64,000 nucleotides of DNA from CAVXTT01 sp963764685 (GCA_963764685.1 CAVXTT010000017.1:1-64000), one strand, 5' to 3'. Shown: positions 25,707 through 36,545, counted from the first letter of the stretch. Notes: a model not told the origin generated them from the letters alone. Numbers and translations: made by a program.

Positions 25707-26340
25707 TTGATGTCTCATTTCCGCTTCAGCAGAAGAGCTAAGCATTTAAGCATCAGAATAAACACCGGTAACCGCATCGATGTAGTGCTCCCTCCCGGAT
25801 ATAAGATTGCAAGAGCGGAATCTTTTCTTGATCAGAAAATCCCCTGGATAAAGAAACATATCAGGCTCCAGCCTGCGGTTAAATTTATTTATCTTGGTAA
25901 GGAAATGAAGGTGTCGCAGGAGTTTAATCTCTTTGCTAAAAAACACCGGGTAAAGACAGAAGGGGAGAAAGCTGATTATAACCAGTCCTTCCGGCTCTGC
26001 TGCCAAACCTGAAACTTTATTTGAAATCTGGCTGAGAGATGAGGCAAAAAGATATATTCCTTCCCGTACCGCAGTAATAGCCGCAGGACATAATATTTCA
26101 TTCGGGAGGGTAAGTATTAAAGGACAGCGGACAAGGTGGGGGAGCTGCTCATCCGGAAAAAATCTTTCCTTTAATTACAGGCTTATGAAATTCAGAAAAG
26201 AAGTAATTGATTATGTGATCATTCACGAGTTATGTCATCTGAAAGAGATGAACCATTCTAAGAGATTCTGGAACCTTGTGGGAGAAATGTGTCCGGAGTA
26301 TCAAAGTTTAAAAAGAGAATTAAATAATATGATCATATAG
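25707..26340 (+). CDS. YgjP-like metallopeptidase (DUF45), one frameshift
   Basis: The N-terminal frame reads FRFSRRAKHLSIRINTGNRI and VVLPPGYKIARAESFLDQK, the substrate-binding part of the YgjP family. After a slip near 25990 the second frame gives LFEIWLRDEAKRYIPSRTAV, IKGQRTRWGSCSSGKNLSFN and the zinc motif HELCHLKEMNHSKRFW (HExxH plus a third His). The RWGSCS motif is diagnostic. The family is related to WSS1/SprT-type zinc peptidases; its cellular role is not settled. The true start may lie a little upstream, since DELTIDVSF in a neighbouring frame looks like the usual N-terminal strand. It directly follows cysS and is probably co-transcribed. Confidence 0.85.
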
Positions 26341-26360
26341 GTGTATTAGGACACCTTTTT
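26339..26360 (+). terminator. terminator overlapping the stop of the YgjP-like gene
   Basis: AGGTGT pairs with ACACCT around ATTAGG, followed by TTTTTAT. The first stem bases are part of the stop codon. Confidence 0.6.
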
Positions 26361-26370
26361 ATGATGAATA

Positions 26371-26404
26371 AACAGGCTGCGCCTGACGGTCAGCCTGTTT
26401 TTAA
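26371..26404. terminator. hairpin between convergent genes
   Basis: AACAGGCTG (26371-26379) pairs with CAGCCTGTT (26391-26399). It lies just beyond the stop of the minus-strand gene at 26407 and has T-runs on the plus strand and AT-rich flanks on the other. Confidence 0.6.
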
Positions 26405-26406
26405 TA

Positions 26407-28126
26407 TTATTTAATCAGCATCATCTTATTGTACATCAGTGTAATTACCGCTTCGGAGCTCATAAAAATAAATACCGCTCGGCAGTTCTGCTGCATCAAA
26501 GTTCACCTCATAAGTACCTGCAGGCCTGTTCCCGTTGACTAAAACTGCTACTTCATTCCCAAGCATATCAAATACTTTCAGGGTTGTATTAGATGCTCCA
26601 TTTGGTACCTGGTATTTTATTTTTGTTGCTGGATTAAAGGGATTAGGATAATTCTGATAGAGGTAAAACTCAATAGGGGTTTGAGTAAAATCATCAACAT
26701 TAACAGACTGCTCAACATTGATATAGCATTCTTTCATAATCCAATCACTTCCCAATGAATTGGAAGCTGTCAATGTTACAGTAAAAGTACCTGATTGATT
26801 ATAAATAATATTCTGAGGATTCTGTTCATTGGAAGTATCGGGAGTGCCTCCCTCAAAATGCCATTGCCAGGTATCGGGGATGTAGGATGACTGGTCAAAA
26901 AAGTTTATCGAATCACCTGTCATTATGTTTACAGAATCGGCATAAAAATCAGCAACAGGCTTAAGTAAGTCACCGGATTTGTAACTCTTTATCTCATTGC
27001 CTGAACCAATTAATACCATTACTCCTTCCTTACCAATTACCGGTGCGCAATAATAGTTATAAGGCATTGACATCTCCCAGTAGAGGGTCTGCAGATCGGG
27101 ACTGAAACAGTAATACTTTCCCGGACCGGCATCGGCAGTGCAAAGGTATACTTTACCTTCAGTATCAACAGTAATTGTAGGAAGGAACCCGGTTGTAATT
27201 TCAACAAGTGATGTATCCATTAAGGTTCCGTCAACTTTATTCAAGCGGCGGAGCTTACCCCCGTCAACAAGATAAACATTTCCGGTTGAATCAGATCCAA
27301 GGTAACCATTTATGGCTGAAATGGGAGTGTACTGCCACTTAACATTCAATGCCGACCCATTATCTTCAATTGCATAGAGAGGACCGCCGTCCCTCGGAAT
27401 ATATATCGTGCCGTCGGAACCTATTGTTAGTGGTACTTCCTGGTCCCCGTCTCCAGCGAGTTCAACAGATTCATATTTGAACTGTCCCGTTTCAGCATCC
27501 AGAGCAAAGACCACTTTCGGGGTAACGATCGAACCGTGCCAGTGATAATATGTGTTACCGTACATAGCATACCCGGCATCAGGACCAACCGGTACAATAT
27601 AGTTATAGCTCCATACAACCGCTCCCGTGTATTTATCAAGTCTTTTACCTTTAATTATGGGATCGCCGTTACAGGCAAATAATACTCCGCTTTTACCACC
27701 GAACATATCTTCGGCAATGCTCCAGTTGATGGAACCGTCTGCAGGGGAAAGTGAATAAAGAATTCCTGTTTTATAGTCGTGAGTGTAGACAGCAAATTCA
27801 TTAAAGCCAACAGCATACAGGATAGCAGAGTCATTCAATACTTTTTCCCAGTAGAGAGAACCATCTGTTAGACTTCTGCATTCAAGCTTTGCCGAGTATA
27901 CAGGTGAAAAGGTTACTCTTGAGGTAATGAATTTATCTCCATACGTAAATACTGAATTTCCCCAAAGGGAGCTGCTGCTGCTGACCGTCCAGAATGTCTG
28001 GGATACATCAGCCGGACCGGTCATTTCAGTTAAGCCGTTTCTTTGAGTATTCCCCCCGACGGTTATCCAGTTTTGTGCGGAAGCAGTAATGATCGTGAAT
28101 ATCACTAATAGTAAAACATTCTTCAT
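26407..28126 (-). CDS. secreted PQQ-propeller and PKD protein with T9SS sorting domain
   Basis: Starting at MKNVLLLVIFTIITASAQ (ATG 28126, preceded by AAGGTG), the protein has a signal peptide. About 370 residues of PQQ/pyrrolo-quinoline-like propeller repeats follow (ETGQFKYESVELAGDGDQE, YLGSDSTGNVYLVDGGKL, GSGNEIKSYKSG). A PKD domain comes next (WQWHFEGGTPDTSNEQNPQ ... SGTFTVTLTASN) and then a sorting domain (NYPNPFNPATKIKYQV). A frameshift near 26428 hides the last residues MYNKMMLIK. The outer propeller may be structural, as in many phylum-specific surface proteins. The protein is probably exported by T9SS and anchored. Confidence 0.85.
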
Positions 28127-28168
28127 AATACACCTTATATGCGTCATCTTCAAAAATAGTTTTTTAAG

Positions 28169-29650
28169 TTATGAATTTTTTCTCAATTATGTTTCCGTAT
28201 CCCAGAAGTAATTTAGGGTCAAGGGACTTTTTTATAGAAAGCATCTGCCTGATTACTTTCTCCCCATACATATCAGTTAGGTAGCAGCTTTCAGCTTCCC
28301 TATTCCGTGTTCGGCTGATACCGTACCCCCGTATGCAACAGCTAGCTTTAACTATTTTGTTGTACGTCTGCCTGCCCGCGCTGATATTCCTCTTCGTTTT
28401 TCGGAAGCAGGTTCAGATGAGTATGCGCATTTCCGAAATGTCCGTATACGAGTGTAAACAGATTTGCTTCTTTGGCTATTTCCTTCGATTTGTAATAAAA
28501 CTCCTTGAAATATTCATCAGGTACGGCTGTATCTGTACCAAGCTTCCTTACATTATTCCTTGCGATATAGTCTATTATCTTCTCGGATATAAAGTGTCTG
28601 AACTTCTTGATCTTCTGATTTTCAACCTCATCCATTGCAAACCATGCACTTTCTTCATTACCATTGTATTGACCTATAAGATCCATCCATTGATTAAGTA
28701 GTATCTCCTCATTCGAAGAATTTACTTCCTGCTCAAACCAGACTGCTGCACCTGCTTCCTTCGGGATATTAGGATAATCATCTTTAAGAAAGTTTAGTGC
28801 ATTCTCATCGAAGAATTCAAGAGCCAGTGCATCAAGAGAATTTATATTTTTATTCTTTCTTGATTCAAAGGATCTTGTTCTTGCGTCTGTAAGAAAATTC
28901 AATGCATCATCTTCTTTATCAAAAAAGACGATACAGGATAATATCTTTTCAGGGTAGGGGAGGAGTTTCAGTTTCAGTCTTGTAATAACTCCGAGTGTCC
29001 CTTCCGACCCTATAAACAGGTCTATTGCATCCATATTCTCTTTACAGAAATAACCCGATGCATTCTTTGTTGCCGGCATTTTATAATCAGGAAGGTTTAT
29101 TAAATATTTGTTCCCTTCTTCGGAAATAAGATTAAGAACATAACCATCAGCTTTTTGTCCGTTCCGTTTAAGCTTTAAGGTATCGCCGTTTGAAAGGACC
29201 ACATCGAGCTCAAGGATATAATTTCGTGTGGGACCATACTTAAATGTCTTTTCCCCCGAAGCATTGGTTGCAGCATTTGCCCCGATAAAGCAGTTCTTTT
29301 CTGTTGGATCGGGAGGATAAAGAAGATCGTACCCTTTCAGCTCATTCAGCAGATCAGTAAGTATAACCCCCGGCTCAACTACAGCATAAAAATTTTCTTT
29401 ATTGATCTCAAGTGATCCTGTTAAGCTTTTCAGTGGAGATTACAATCCCCCCTTCGGGAACACGCGCTCCGGTAAGCCCGGTGCCGTTTCCTGCAACAGT
29501 TACCTTCAGGTTGTTCTTATATGCCTCTCTTAATATGCCGGGAATTTCAGTTGTGTTTTCAGGTATATATACTTTATCGCACCACCCCTTATAATTAGCA
29601 GCATCAACAAGGTAATTCTGAATTTCTTCAGGAAGAGTTTTAATTATCAT
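28169..29650 (-). CDS. FAD-linked oxidase (GlcD/D-lactate dehydrogenase type), several frameshifts
   Basis: From MIIKTLPEEIQNYLVDAANY the first segment contains VTVAGNGTGLTGARVPEGG, the FAD-binding P-loop of the PCMH fold. A frame change at about 29410 leads to SLEINKENFYAVVEPGV, ELKGYDLLYPPDPTEKNCFI and GANAATNASGEKTFKYG. The 29202 frame then gives FIGSEGTLGVITRLKLKLLP. The C-terminus holds VYGHFGNAHTHLNLLP and, after more slips, GTVSAEHGIGKLKA and DPKLLLGYGNIIEKKFI. Both the FGxxxxxHxH and EHGxG motifs of the family are present. It oxidises a 2-hydroxy acid such as glycolate or D-lactate with a membrane-linked acceptor; the exact substrate cannot be told. Its start overlaps the upstream glycosyltransferase as ATGA. 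Confidence 0.85.
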
Positions 29651-31015
29651 ACTGTAACAGTTTTATTTTCAATTTGTCTTAATTCAAGCAGGTACTTTTT
29701 CTGGATATCAATTCCGGGTACAGGATACTTCCTTTCTATTAAAATATCTGTATTCATCATTAGGAAAAATTTATCCAGCGCCTCGAACATATTTATCTGT
29801 GGAAATTTTGTATCCCTCAGGTGATGAATCAGCTTTAATGTCATAAATCCGTCGAACCATTTCCTCTTCTGCTTCAGCATCTGAACTTTCGTCTGTGAAT
29901 TATTCTGAATATTTGTCAGATCAGCTACAAAGTTGTGCAAGATTAAAAAATTCTTTAGCTCCGGTTCAAGATCCTCTGCCAGTGCAAGATATTCTTCGGG
30001 AGTTATTTCATCAGCCGATCCGAATATTAATAACCAGTACTTTAATATTTCAAAAGTAAGCAGGATTAAACAAAAGATATTCCTCCTGCTGCCGGGAAAG
30101 ATAACGAGTGACTCTCTGTCCTGTTCCGAAGGGTACTCTCCATGAGCTTCGTCTTGAGGGGTATACAAAGGCATCCCGTATTGAATCTATCCTGCAGTTC
30201 TTTGAAAGTTTTTCCAGGAAATAGAAATCCTCGGCTGCCTTGCGTTTATTCATCCCCTCGTTCTTGATGTAGCTTTCAACATCACAGGCCATTGCCGATC
30301 CTATTGTATGGAATGCATATGGGGAATTGGCAAAAGAGAGTCCCATTACATAATATCTTAAAAATAATTCATAACAGATGATGGCATAAGTTTCTTCTTC
30401 GGTTCCTTCAAGGGAATGTTCAAAGTTTATAACCGCAGCCGAAGAGAAAGCGCTGTTAAAGCCTTCAACGATGTTAGAAAGATAATTAGTATTAACGGTG
30501 CAATCAGCATCCAGGCAGATAAGGATATTTTTCCCGGGATTAAATAAACTGTTTGAGCGTTCGACATTATAATCAAACAGAGGAAGCGCCAGGTCCATTC
30601 CGATCTTTCTTGCAAGTCCGACCCCTCCCTGCTTATCAGGCATTTCAAAGCCCGTGGTCGAGGCATCAACAAAGGAAATATTTAATCCGGATGATGAAAT
30701 ACGGGAGGCTATAAAATCATCTTCATTACTGCTTAGAATATTGCACAAAAATTCTATTGTATTCCTGTTATCCTCTTTAACCTCAGCAGAAGCTGATTCA
30801 TTATTATTAACAACTATAAGTACAAGAGTGTCGTGGAAATATTTAGGGTCATTTGAAGCAAGAGACTGAAGGCAGTTTTTAAGATTATTATATTCAGCAA
30901 TAGCAGGTATAACAATAATGTTCTTAAACCTGGTATCCATTCCGGGTTCAACTCTCCACTGCGGTGAAGCATAGCCTGAAAGATAAGTTTTAACCTTCTC
31001 CGGAAGAGATTTCAT
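29647..31015 (-). CDS. family-2-like glycosyltransferase, one frameshift
   Basis: This protein of about 450 residues starts MKSLPEKVKTYLSGYASPQW. A GT-A fold follows: FKNIIVIPAIAEYNNLKNCL, LVLIVVNNNESASAEVKED, and an LDADCTVNTNYLSNI segment with the DxD-type metal site. Later come GVGLARKIGMDLALPLF and AEDFYFLEKLSKNCRI. The frame slips near 30060, after which the C-terminal helical part EILKYWLLIFGSADEITPEE follows. It transfers a sugar to an unknown acceptor; no membrane helices are seen. It is overlapped by miaA at its start (TCAT/ATGA at 31012-31015) and by the FAD oxidase at its end. Confidence 0.8.
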
Positions 31016-31912
31016 AATGCTTCTCTTATTAGCTGTGCTGCGGATTCAAAATCAGGTCCCTCAATCCAGTTGATCCTGACACCTTCCCTTTCCATTTTGC
31101 GGAACCAGGTCATTTGTCGCTTTGAGAATTGATGGATTGCTGTATTTAATTTTGAGAACATAGCATTAAAAGAAATTTCCCCTTTAAGATACATAGCGAT
31201 ATACTTGTATTCCAGCCCGAATTCAAATAATCTGTCGTATGTTACACCCGATGCAAGAAGATCTTCAACTTCTTTGACCATTCCAGTCTCCAAGTCTTTG
31301 CTTCAAGCGCGCCGTGATTCTCTCCCTGACAATTTCCCTCGGAAGATTTACACCTATTACCAGGGAATTAATTTCAGGCCCGGCTTCTTCTTTCTCACTT
31401 TTCGCATATTCAACTATAATAGCTTTTATCATTCTCTGCCGGTTCACAAGATCAGTTTTATTATGCTGTTTAGGATTTAGTTGAATCAGCAATTCAGCCA
31501 GCTGATTGTCATTCAACTTTTCAAGTCTGGAAATCTGTTCATCCGAGAAATCAGCTCTGATAATTTTATAATCCTGAATAACCGAGCTGATATATAATCC
31601 GGTACCCCCGGCAAGAAAGGGGAGTTTGCCTTTTTCGCTTATCTGTTTAAAGTATTCATTAAAATGTTTTTTGAAGAGATAAACATTAAATTCTTCCTGC
31701 GGGGTAAGAATATCGATCATATGGTGATTTATGATCGCTCCTTCAACTGTATAATCATCAAGATCTTTTCCGGTACCGATATTCATACCAGTATACACCT
31801 GCCTGGAATCAGCAGAAATAATCTCACCGTTAAACTTATAAGCAAGACCGGCGGCGAGTTTAGTTTTACCGCTTGCGGTAGGACCCAGTATAGTTACTAG
31901 ATTTACGCCCAT
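31012..31912 (-). CDS. miaA: tRNA dimethylallyltransferase, one frameshift
   Basis: The N-terminus has the nucleotide-binding GPTASGKTKLAAGLA, then the DSRQVYTGMNIGTGKDLDDY motif and PFLAGGTGLYISSVI, all diagnostic of MiaA. The frame slips near 31280; the remainder (ETGMVKEVEDLLASGV, SKRQMTWFRKMER) completes the enzyme. It adds the dimethylallyl group to A37 of tRNAs reading UNN codons. The sequence IGTGKD instead of the usual IGTAKP is a variant also seen in this phylum. First gene of the miaA-glycosyltransferase-FAD oxidase operon. Confidence 0.93.
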
Positions 31913-32068
31913 TAGTGGAAGAGAATTGATGGAGAAACGGATAAAGAAGAAATTGATGGATGGATAAATGGATGAATGCAGAAAGGATAGATGGATACTC
32001 GCATAATTGGATTCAATCTTTTTTAGTCCTTAGTTAAGATACCTCGTACTTTCCCGCCCACCAATTTT
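31913..32068. other. intergenic, simple GGAT repeats
   Basis: The gap contains runs of GATGGAT-type words (GATGGATGGATAAATGGATG near 31955) and the phrase AGTCCTTAGTTAAG. No gene is seen. Confidence 0.3.
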
Positions 32069-33454
32069 TTAGGCTGTTGAAATATAAGGCAAAGATATAA
32101 TAAATGTGGTGCCTTCCCCGATTTCGCTTTCGAACTTTATTTCTCCGCTGTGGTCTTTGATTATTTTCTCGGCTATTGAAAGTCCAAGTCCAACGCCCTG
32201 TTTTTTCCCGTGCGACATAAACGGCTCAAATATTTTCGACTTAATGCTTTCCGGTATGCCTACACCTGAATCTTTAAACTCAATCCTGACTATCCCGTGT
32301 TCAATTTTTACCAGTACATAAATATCGCCCCCCTTTGGCATAGCATCGCAGGCATTTTTTACTATCTGGAAACAAGCCTGGTAGAATTCCCGCTTATCTA
32401 TACTTACCACTGCATCTGATTCATATTTCTTAAAAAGATTGACGTGCCGGGATTCAACATATTCTGCGAGCAGTTTAAATATATCGTCAAGAACTGTTGA
32501 TAAACGGAGCGGCTGTGCCCTTAGTATTCCTTTCCCTTCCGAATAGCTAAGTGTTGTTTGTACAAGATCGACAACTGCATTCGATTGATCTATCAGCATA
32601 TCCAATATCTGAACTACATCGGATGAGACCTCTTTTTTCTTTATATGCTCTGCATAATATTTTATTGTCAGTACAGGCTTTTTAATATCCTGTATAAGGA
32701 AATTTGCCATTTTCCCCATTGAAGAAACACGGTCTGTCTGCAGCTGTCTCTCCATCAGCTCTGCATTTTCGAGTGCCAAAGAAATGTTAACAGATAGAGC
32801 GCCTAAAGCTTCTTCATCGGATTGAGTAAATTCCCCGTTGCTGCTGTTCGTAAGCTGAAGAACTGCGGAAACAAAACCTGTTTTATTTAATATCGGGACA
32901 CATAGCAGACTTTTGGTTTTTTTCCCTGAGCCTTTATCCCTGTCCGTATTAAACCGTTTATCCTTGTAAGCATCTTTAAGATTTATAACGATACCTTTTT
33001 CTGCACAAATACCCGGGATATCTTCTCCGATCTTTATTCTTAATTCTTTCTGAATATCATTATTTAATGCCTTTGCCCAAAGATCATTACTCTCCCTGTC
33101 AACCAGGTAGAGGTAGCCGCGTTCGGCACCCGTTAAGCTCTTTGCCGCGGCGAGAATAGACTCAAGTGTTTCATCCAGCTTAATGCTTGAGTTTATCTTT
33201 TGTGCAGCTTCAAGTAGTTGCTTAAATTTTGCAGCAGTCATTTCATCAACTTCCTCTGAAAGTTCATTGTTAAAATCGGAATGCTCCTCCTTCATTTCCG
33301 GTACTAATGGAATTTTAGATGAGAATCCGTTTTCAGGTATAGGAGCAGCGGCTTCTTTGATCTCCGGCAGCGGCGGCTCTTCCGGTAATTTACTTAATAG
33401 AGTCGTCTTCTGATTTATTGATTTCAGAAGTAAGTATTTCTTCAACATCTTCAT
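32069..33454 (-). CDS. GAF-HATPase sensor protein lacking the phospho-acceptor His
   Basis: This 461-residue ORF has a GAF domain (about 85-230; GAERGYLYLVDR, SLLCVPILNKTGFVSAVLQL) and a histidine-kinase core. The HATPase is intact: N-box QIVKNACDAMPKGG, G1 DSGVGIPE, F/G2 GVGLGLSIAEKIIKDHSGE. The dimerization helix reads MGKMANFLIQDIKKPVLTIK, with Gln255 (codon CAG, 32690-32692) where a kinase has its phospho-accepting His. Either one wrong base is involved (CAC/CAT to CAG) or the protein is not a classic kinase. It starts inside the preceding cNMP-binding gene in another frame; the overlap (33390-33454) suggests a single broken gene. No response regulator is adjacent. Confidence 0.85.
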   Translation of the reverse strand: MKMLKKYLLLKSINQKTTLLSKLPEEPPLPEIKEAAAPIPENGFSSKIPLVPEMKEEHSDFNNELSEEVDEMTAAKFKQLLEAAQKINSSIKLDETLESILAAAKSLTGAERGYLYLVDRESNDLWAKALNNDIQKELRIKIGEDIPGICAEKGIVINLKDAYKDKRFNTDRDKGSGKKTKSLLCVPILNKTGFVSAVLQLTNSSNGEFTQSDEEALGALSVNISLALENAELMERQLQTDRVSSMGKMANFLIQDIKKPVLTIKYYAEHIKKKEVSSDVVQILDMLIDQSNAVVDLVQTTLSYSEGKGILRAQPLRLSTVLDDIFKLLAEYVESRHVNLFKKYESDAVVSIDKREFYQACFQIVKNACDAMPKGGDIYVLVKIEHGIVRIEFKDSGVGIPESIKSKIFEPFMSHGKKQGVGLGLSIAEKIIKDHSGEIKFESEIGEGTTFIISLPYISTA

Positions 33455-34568
33455 CGGTTCTTCTTACGAAAAGCTCATCGAGGTCCTCGACAAACCCGGG
33501 TGTTTTTACTTCCTCTTCAGGCGCGGGGGCTTCGGGTAACTTTTTATCTGTATCTTTTGCAGTAATATCCGGCTTAACAATTTCATCTTCCACTGCATCT
33601 TTAACAAATAATGTCTCATCGGGTGCTGCAGTTTCATCTGCACCGATAAGGATATCATCTTCATCCAGCAGATCGAAGTTTATAACTTCTTTGGATTTAT
33701 TTTCTGCAAGAGGCAGATCCTCAAGCAGTGCAAGTTCTTTTAGGAAATCAAATTCAACACGTATATCTTTATCATTATTGTCTTTACCTTTTGCAGATAC
33801 ATCCGGGGATATCTCTTCTTTTTCTGATTTTACTTCTATCAGTTTTTGGTCCGGGAGATTCTTATCGGGTTCTACCGCAGTCTCGATCTCTTCAGCCCAT
33901 TTTATTATATCTGCTTCTGTGAAATCGGGCAGATCAGAATCGAGCATTTCACTCAGCTTAAGCTCGGAGAATTCATCACTTTCGGCTTGAGGTGGTTCAG
34001 TAGCAGGAACATCCTTCACTTCCTGTTTATTCCCTGAGTCAGGAGTCAAATATTCAGAGGGTGTCTCGTCTTCGAAAGTACTTTCTTCAAACCCGGCAGT
34101 ATCCCCCGGTTTGCCGAACAAATATTCCTCTGGTTCGCTTTCTTGAGAGGTCCGGACTTCCGTTTCTGCCGTATCATCAATAATGCCGTAAAGATTTGCA
34201 AATACTCTTTTATCCTGGGCAATAAGATTATCCAGCTTGTCCTTTTTTAAGACACAAAGCTGACAATCGGTAGAGGCAACAGCATTTCCCTTACGGTTTA
34301 CCCGTTCCAGGTACTCCTTCTCACCAAAAAAATCATTGGCTGTCTTGGTAACAATTACCGGTTTTTTAAAGATCCCCTTAATTTCAAGCTTAATTTCACC
34401 TTGAATTACAAGATAAACCGAATCCGCATCATCATTTTGCTTATAAATGAGCGTACCGGAGCCTGCAGAAAGGAGCTCTTTGTTGGAGATATTGATTTTT
34501 GTTTTTGGTGCTGTTCCGGCAAATAGCCTGTTTGCCTTAATAATAGCAAAATTCTTAGCATCAAACAT
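33390..34568 (-). CDS. cyclic-nucleotide-binding-domain protein with acidic region, likely N-terminal part of the sensor
   Basis: The N-terminal 120 residues have the CAP/cNMP-binding fold (NKELLSAGSGTLIYKQNDDA, VYLVIQGEIKLEIKG, FFGEKEYLERV, ASTDCQLCVLKKDKL). Then follow 270 residues rich in Asp/Glu/Pro that look disordered. The end reads EILTSEINKSEDDSIK and stops, while the next ORF in the other frame continues KLPEEPPLPEIKEAAAP with the same composition. I believe this and the GAF-HATPase ORF are one polypeptide of about 830 residues, split by an indel near 33400. The protein would couple a cyclic-nucleotide or other small ligand to the kinase-like module. Confidence 0.75.
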   Translation of the reverse strand: MFDAKNFAIIKANRLFAGTAPKTKINISNKELLSAGSGTLIYKQNDDADSVYLVIQGEIKLEIKGIFKKPVIVTKTANDFFGEKEYLERVNRKGNAVASTDCQLCVLKKDKLDNLIAQDKRVFANLYGIIDDTAETEVRTSQESEPEEYLFGKPGDTAGFEESTFEDETPSEYLTPDSGNKQEVKDVPATEPPQAESDEFSELKLSEMLDSDLPDFTEADIIKWAEEIETAVEPDKNLPDQKLIEVKSEKEEISPDVSAKGKDNNDKDIRVEFDFLKELALLEDLPLAENKSKEVINFDLLDEDDILIGADETAAPDETLFVKDAVEDEIVKPDITAKDTDKKLPEAPAPEEEVKTPGFVEDLDELFVRRTDEDVEEILTSEINKSEDDSIK

Positions 34569-34667
34569 TATGCATTACTATGGTTTCGTATCTTAATTAA
34601 TCATCCGTCTAATTATAACTAATTCCTGATAAATACAAAAAGAAAAGGAAATCAAATTTTATGCGAG

Positions 34668-35847
34668 TTATTTCCGCAGCCGTAGCATCAATAGGGAAGA
34701 AAGAAAAGCTGAAAAAAATGCAGAAATCCAAAGAATTACAGAACCAAAATTTCCAAGCACAATTGTCCCCAGCCAGGGACCAAGTAAAAATGACAGACTG
34801 AAGGTCATTTGCAGGTAACCCATATACTCCCCCATTTTCTGTTTTGGAGCAGTGTCCGAAACATAAGCCGCAATTACCGGAAAATAGATCATTTCACCGA
34901 ACGTAAACAAAATGATAGAAACGGCAAGCAAGGGTATTGAAGCAGCAAATGCCATTGAACCAAAACCAAGACCGCAAAATAAGGCACCAAGGGCAAGTGT
35001 CTTTTTAAAAGACCATTCAGATAGTACATTATTCAGAGGGACTTCCAGGAAAATAATCAGGACGGTATTTATTGCAGATAAACTGCCGAAAACCGCATTA
35101 GAATATCCGAGAATATTGACAATATAAATAGGCATTGCCCCGATGTGCTGGAAGAAAACCAGCTGAGCAGGGATAATCGCCAGCAGGAAGTAAAGGAAAA
35201 AATAATCTTTCAGAATGTGGCTTTTATTTTCGGAGTGCTTATTCTCAATAGCTTTGGCTTCATCGGGAGATATAGATAATTTCCAACTTGAGGATGAAAG
35301 GAATATTCCCGCAGCAATTGAAGTAGCAGCATCAACATAAAAGAGAATTGAAAAATCGAGCATTGATAAAAAACCCCCCGCTACCGGTCCAATGCTCATC
35401 CCAATATTTACAGCAAGCCTGTTTAATGCAAAGGCAGTCCTGTTTTGGGCAGCCGGAACGGCATCGGCAATAAATGAGAGGTTCGCCGGTCTGAACGCTT
35501 CATTAACAATTGCCCATATAAAAGTAAGCAGCAGAATAATGTAATAATCAGTAATGAAAGAATATAAAAGAAGCATTCCCCCGGAAAGAAATAATGACAA
35601 ACGCATTATTTTAAGCGAACCGATCTTATCACTCAGCTTCCCGACGAAAGGACTTGTAATGAAATGACCCCGTGCCGTAAACTGCAAGCACAAGTCCTGC
35701 CTGTGCAGTTCCGGTTTTAATTACTGTTATAAGATAAATCGCCAGGAAGGGGAGCACCATTGTACCGGAGCGGTTAATCAATGTGGCAAAGAATAAAACC
35801 CACAGATTACGGGGGAGATTTTTTAGTCCTTTCCAGGGATTAAACAT
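34668..35847 (-). CDS. MFS transporter, one frameshift
   Basis: The N-terminal frame starts MFNPWKGLKNLPRNLWVLFF and breaks at about 35660 after LVLAVYGTGSF. The main frame continues SPFVGKLSDKIGSLKIMRLS, with the loop-2-3 signature G-x-x-x-D-K-x-G, and twelve hydrophobic segments in total. The members of this MDR-like subfamily export small molecules or drugs with proton exchange; the substrate is unknown. The gene ends MLRLRK. It stands alone on the minus strand between the sensor gene and the DUF559 element. Confidence 0.85.
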
Positions 35848-36094
35848 CTACATCTAAAGATTTTGGTTCAAAGATAATGAAATATTAAGAAATGGTTGAG
35901 ACAACCTCAAATCTTTCTTTATCAAATAGAGGAGTTCTACATCAAAAGAAAGAAAAAACTAAAAATTTGCTTTCTCTTTGCCTGTCTGAGGACAGAGCTT
36001 CAAATGTCATGTTTCTTTTTCCAATAAGTCTCTCCCTTGAAAAGGGAGAGATTAGAGAGGGTTCCTTGTTATAAAGTAAATGCTGAATTATATA
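35848..36094. other. intergenic; left arm of inverted-repeat element
   Basis: Nothing coding is seen. It contains the left inverted repeat (35989-36065) of the DUF559 element. Confidence 0.4.
36021..36065 (+). repeat. left inverted repeat, core
   Basis: CCAATAAGTCTCTCCCTT, then a GAAAAGGGAGAG palindrome half, ending ATTAGAGAGGGTTCC. It matches the reverse complement of 36546-36590. Confidence 0.85.
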
Positions 36095-36487
36095 TTATTG
36101 TTGAATTAAGAGATAATTAGTAATTTTTTTTACAACATTATATATCTCCGTTTCTACCTCTTCATTACTGAACCGGATGATTTTATATCCCATAAAGTTT
36201 AAAATCTTACTTCGATCATTATCTGCATTTATTCTGAACCTATGAATTTTTCCATCTATTTCAATTATTAATCTTGATGAATGGCAATAAAAATCTGCTA
36301 TGTAAAAAGTTTCAATACCTGTAATATCATGAAAAATTGGAAACTGTCTTAAGAATTTTTTACCAAGAATTTTTTTGTTCTGTAAATATGACCAAAGAAG
36401 CTTTTCTGAGTGTGTTTGATTATTTCTTAATTCCCTGCAATAGATTTTCGCAATCTGGTAAAGTTCTGCCTTTTTATTCAGACTCAT
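36095..36487 (-). CDS. DUF559 (PD-(D/E)xK) endonuclease-like protein
   Basis: This 130-residue protein has the DUF559 layout. The N-terminal helix reads AKIYCRELRNNQTHSEKLLW, followed by a basic stretch (KKILGKKFLRQFPI) and the restriction-type core YIADFYCHSSRLIIEIDGKI with Asp and Glu of the PD-(D/E)xK site. The strand KILNFMGYKIIRFSNEEVE is typical of the family end. Such proteins are relatives of Vsr nicking endonucleases and occur as solitary genes in many genomes. The gene has its own inverted repeats, and no methylase or repair partner is adjacent. A DNA-mobility or repair function is inferred; activity has not been shown for most members. Confidence 0.85.
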   Translation of the reverse strand: MSLNKKAELYQIAKIYCRELRNNQTHSEKLLWSYLQNKKILGKKFLRQFPIFHDITGIETFYIADFYCHSSRLIIEIDGKIHRFRINADNDRSKILNFMGYKIIRFSNEEVETEIYNVVKKITNYLLIQQ

Positions 36488-36545
36488 TTGATCCCCCTTA
36501 AAAAATAATTTGATAATTGTAAAATACAGCTTTTCTCATATCCCC

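Noticed and set aside
33418..33990. 190-residue Ser-rich plus-strand frame
   Set aside because: Antisense of the Asp/Glu-rich linker of the cNMP-binding gene; Ser richness follows from the complement.
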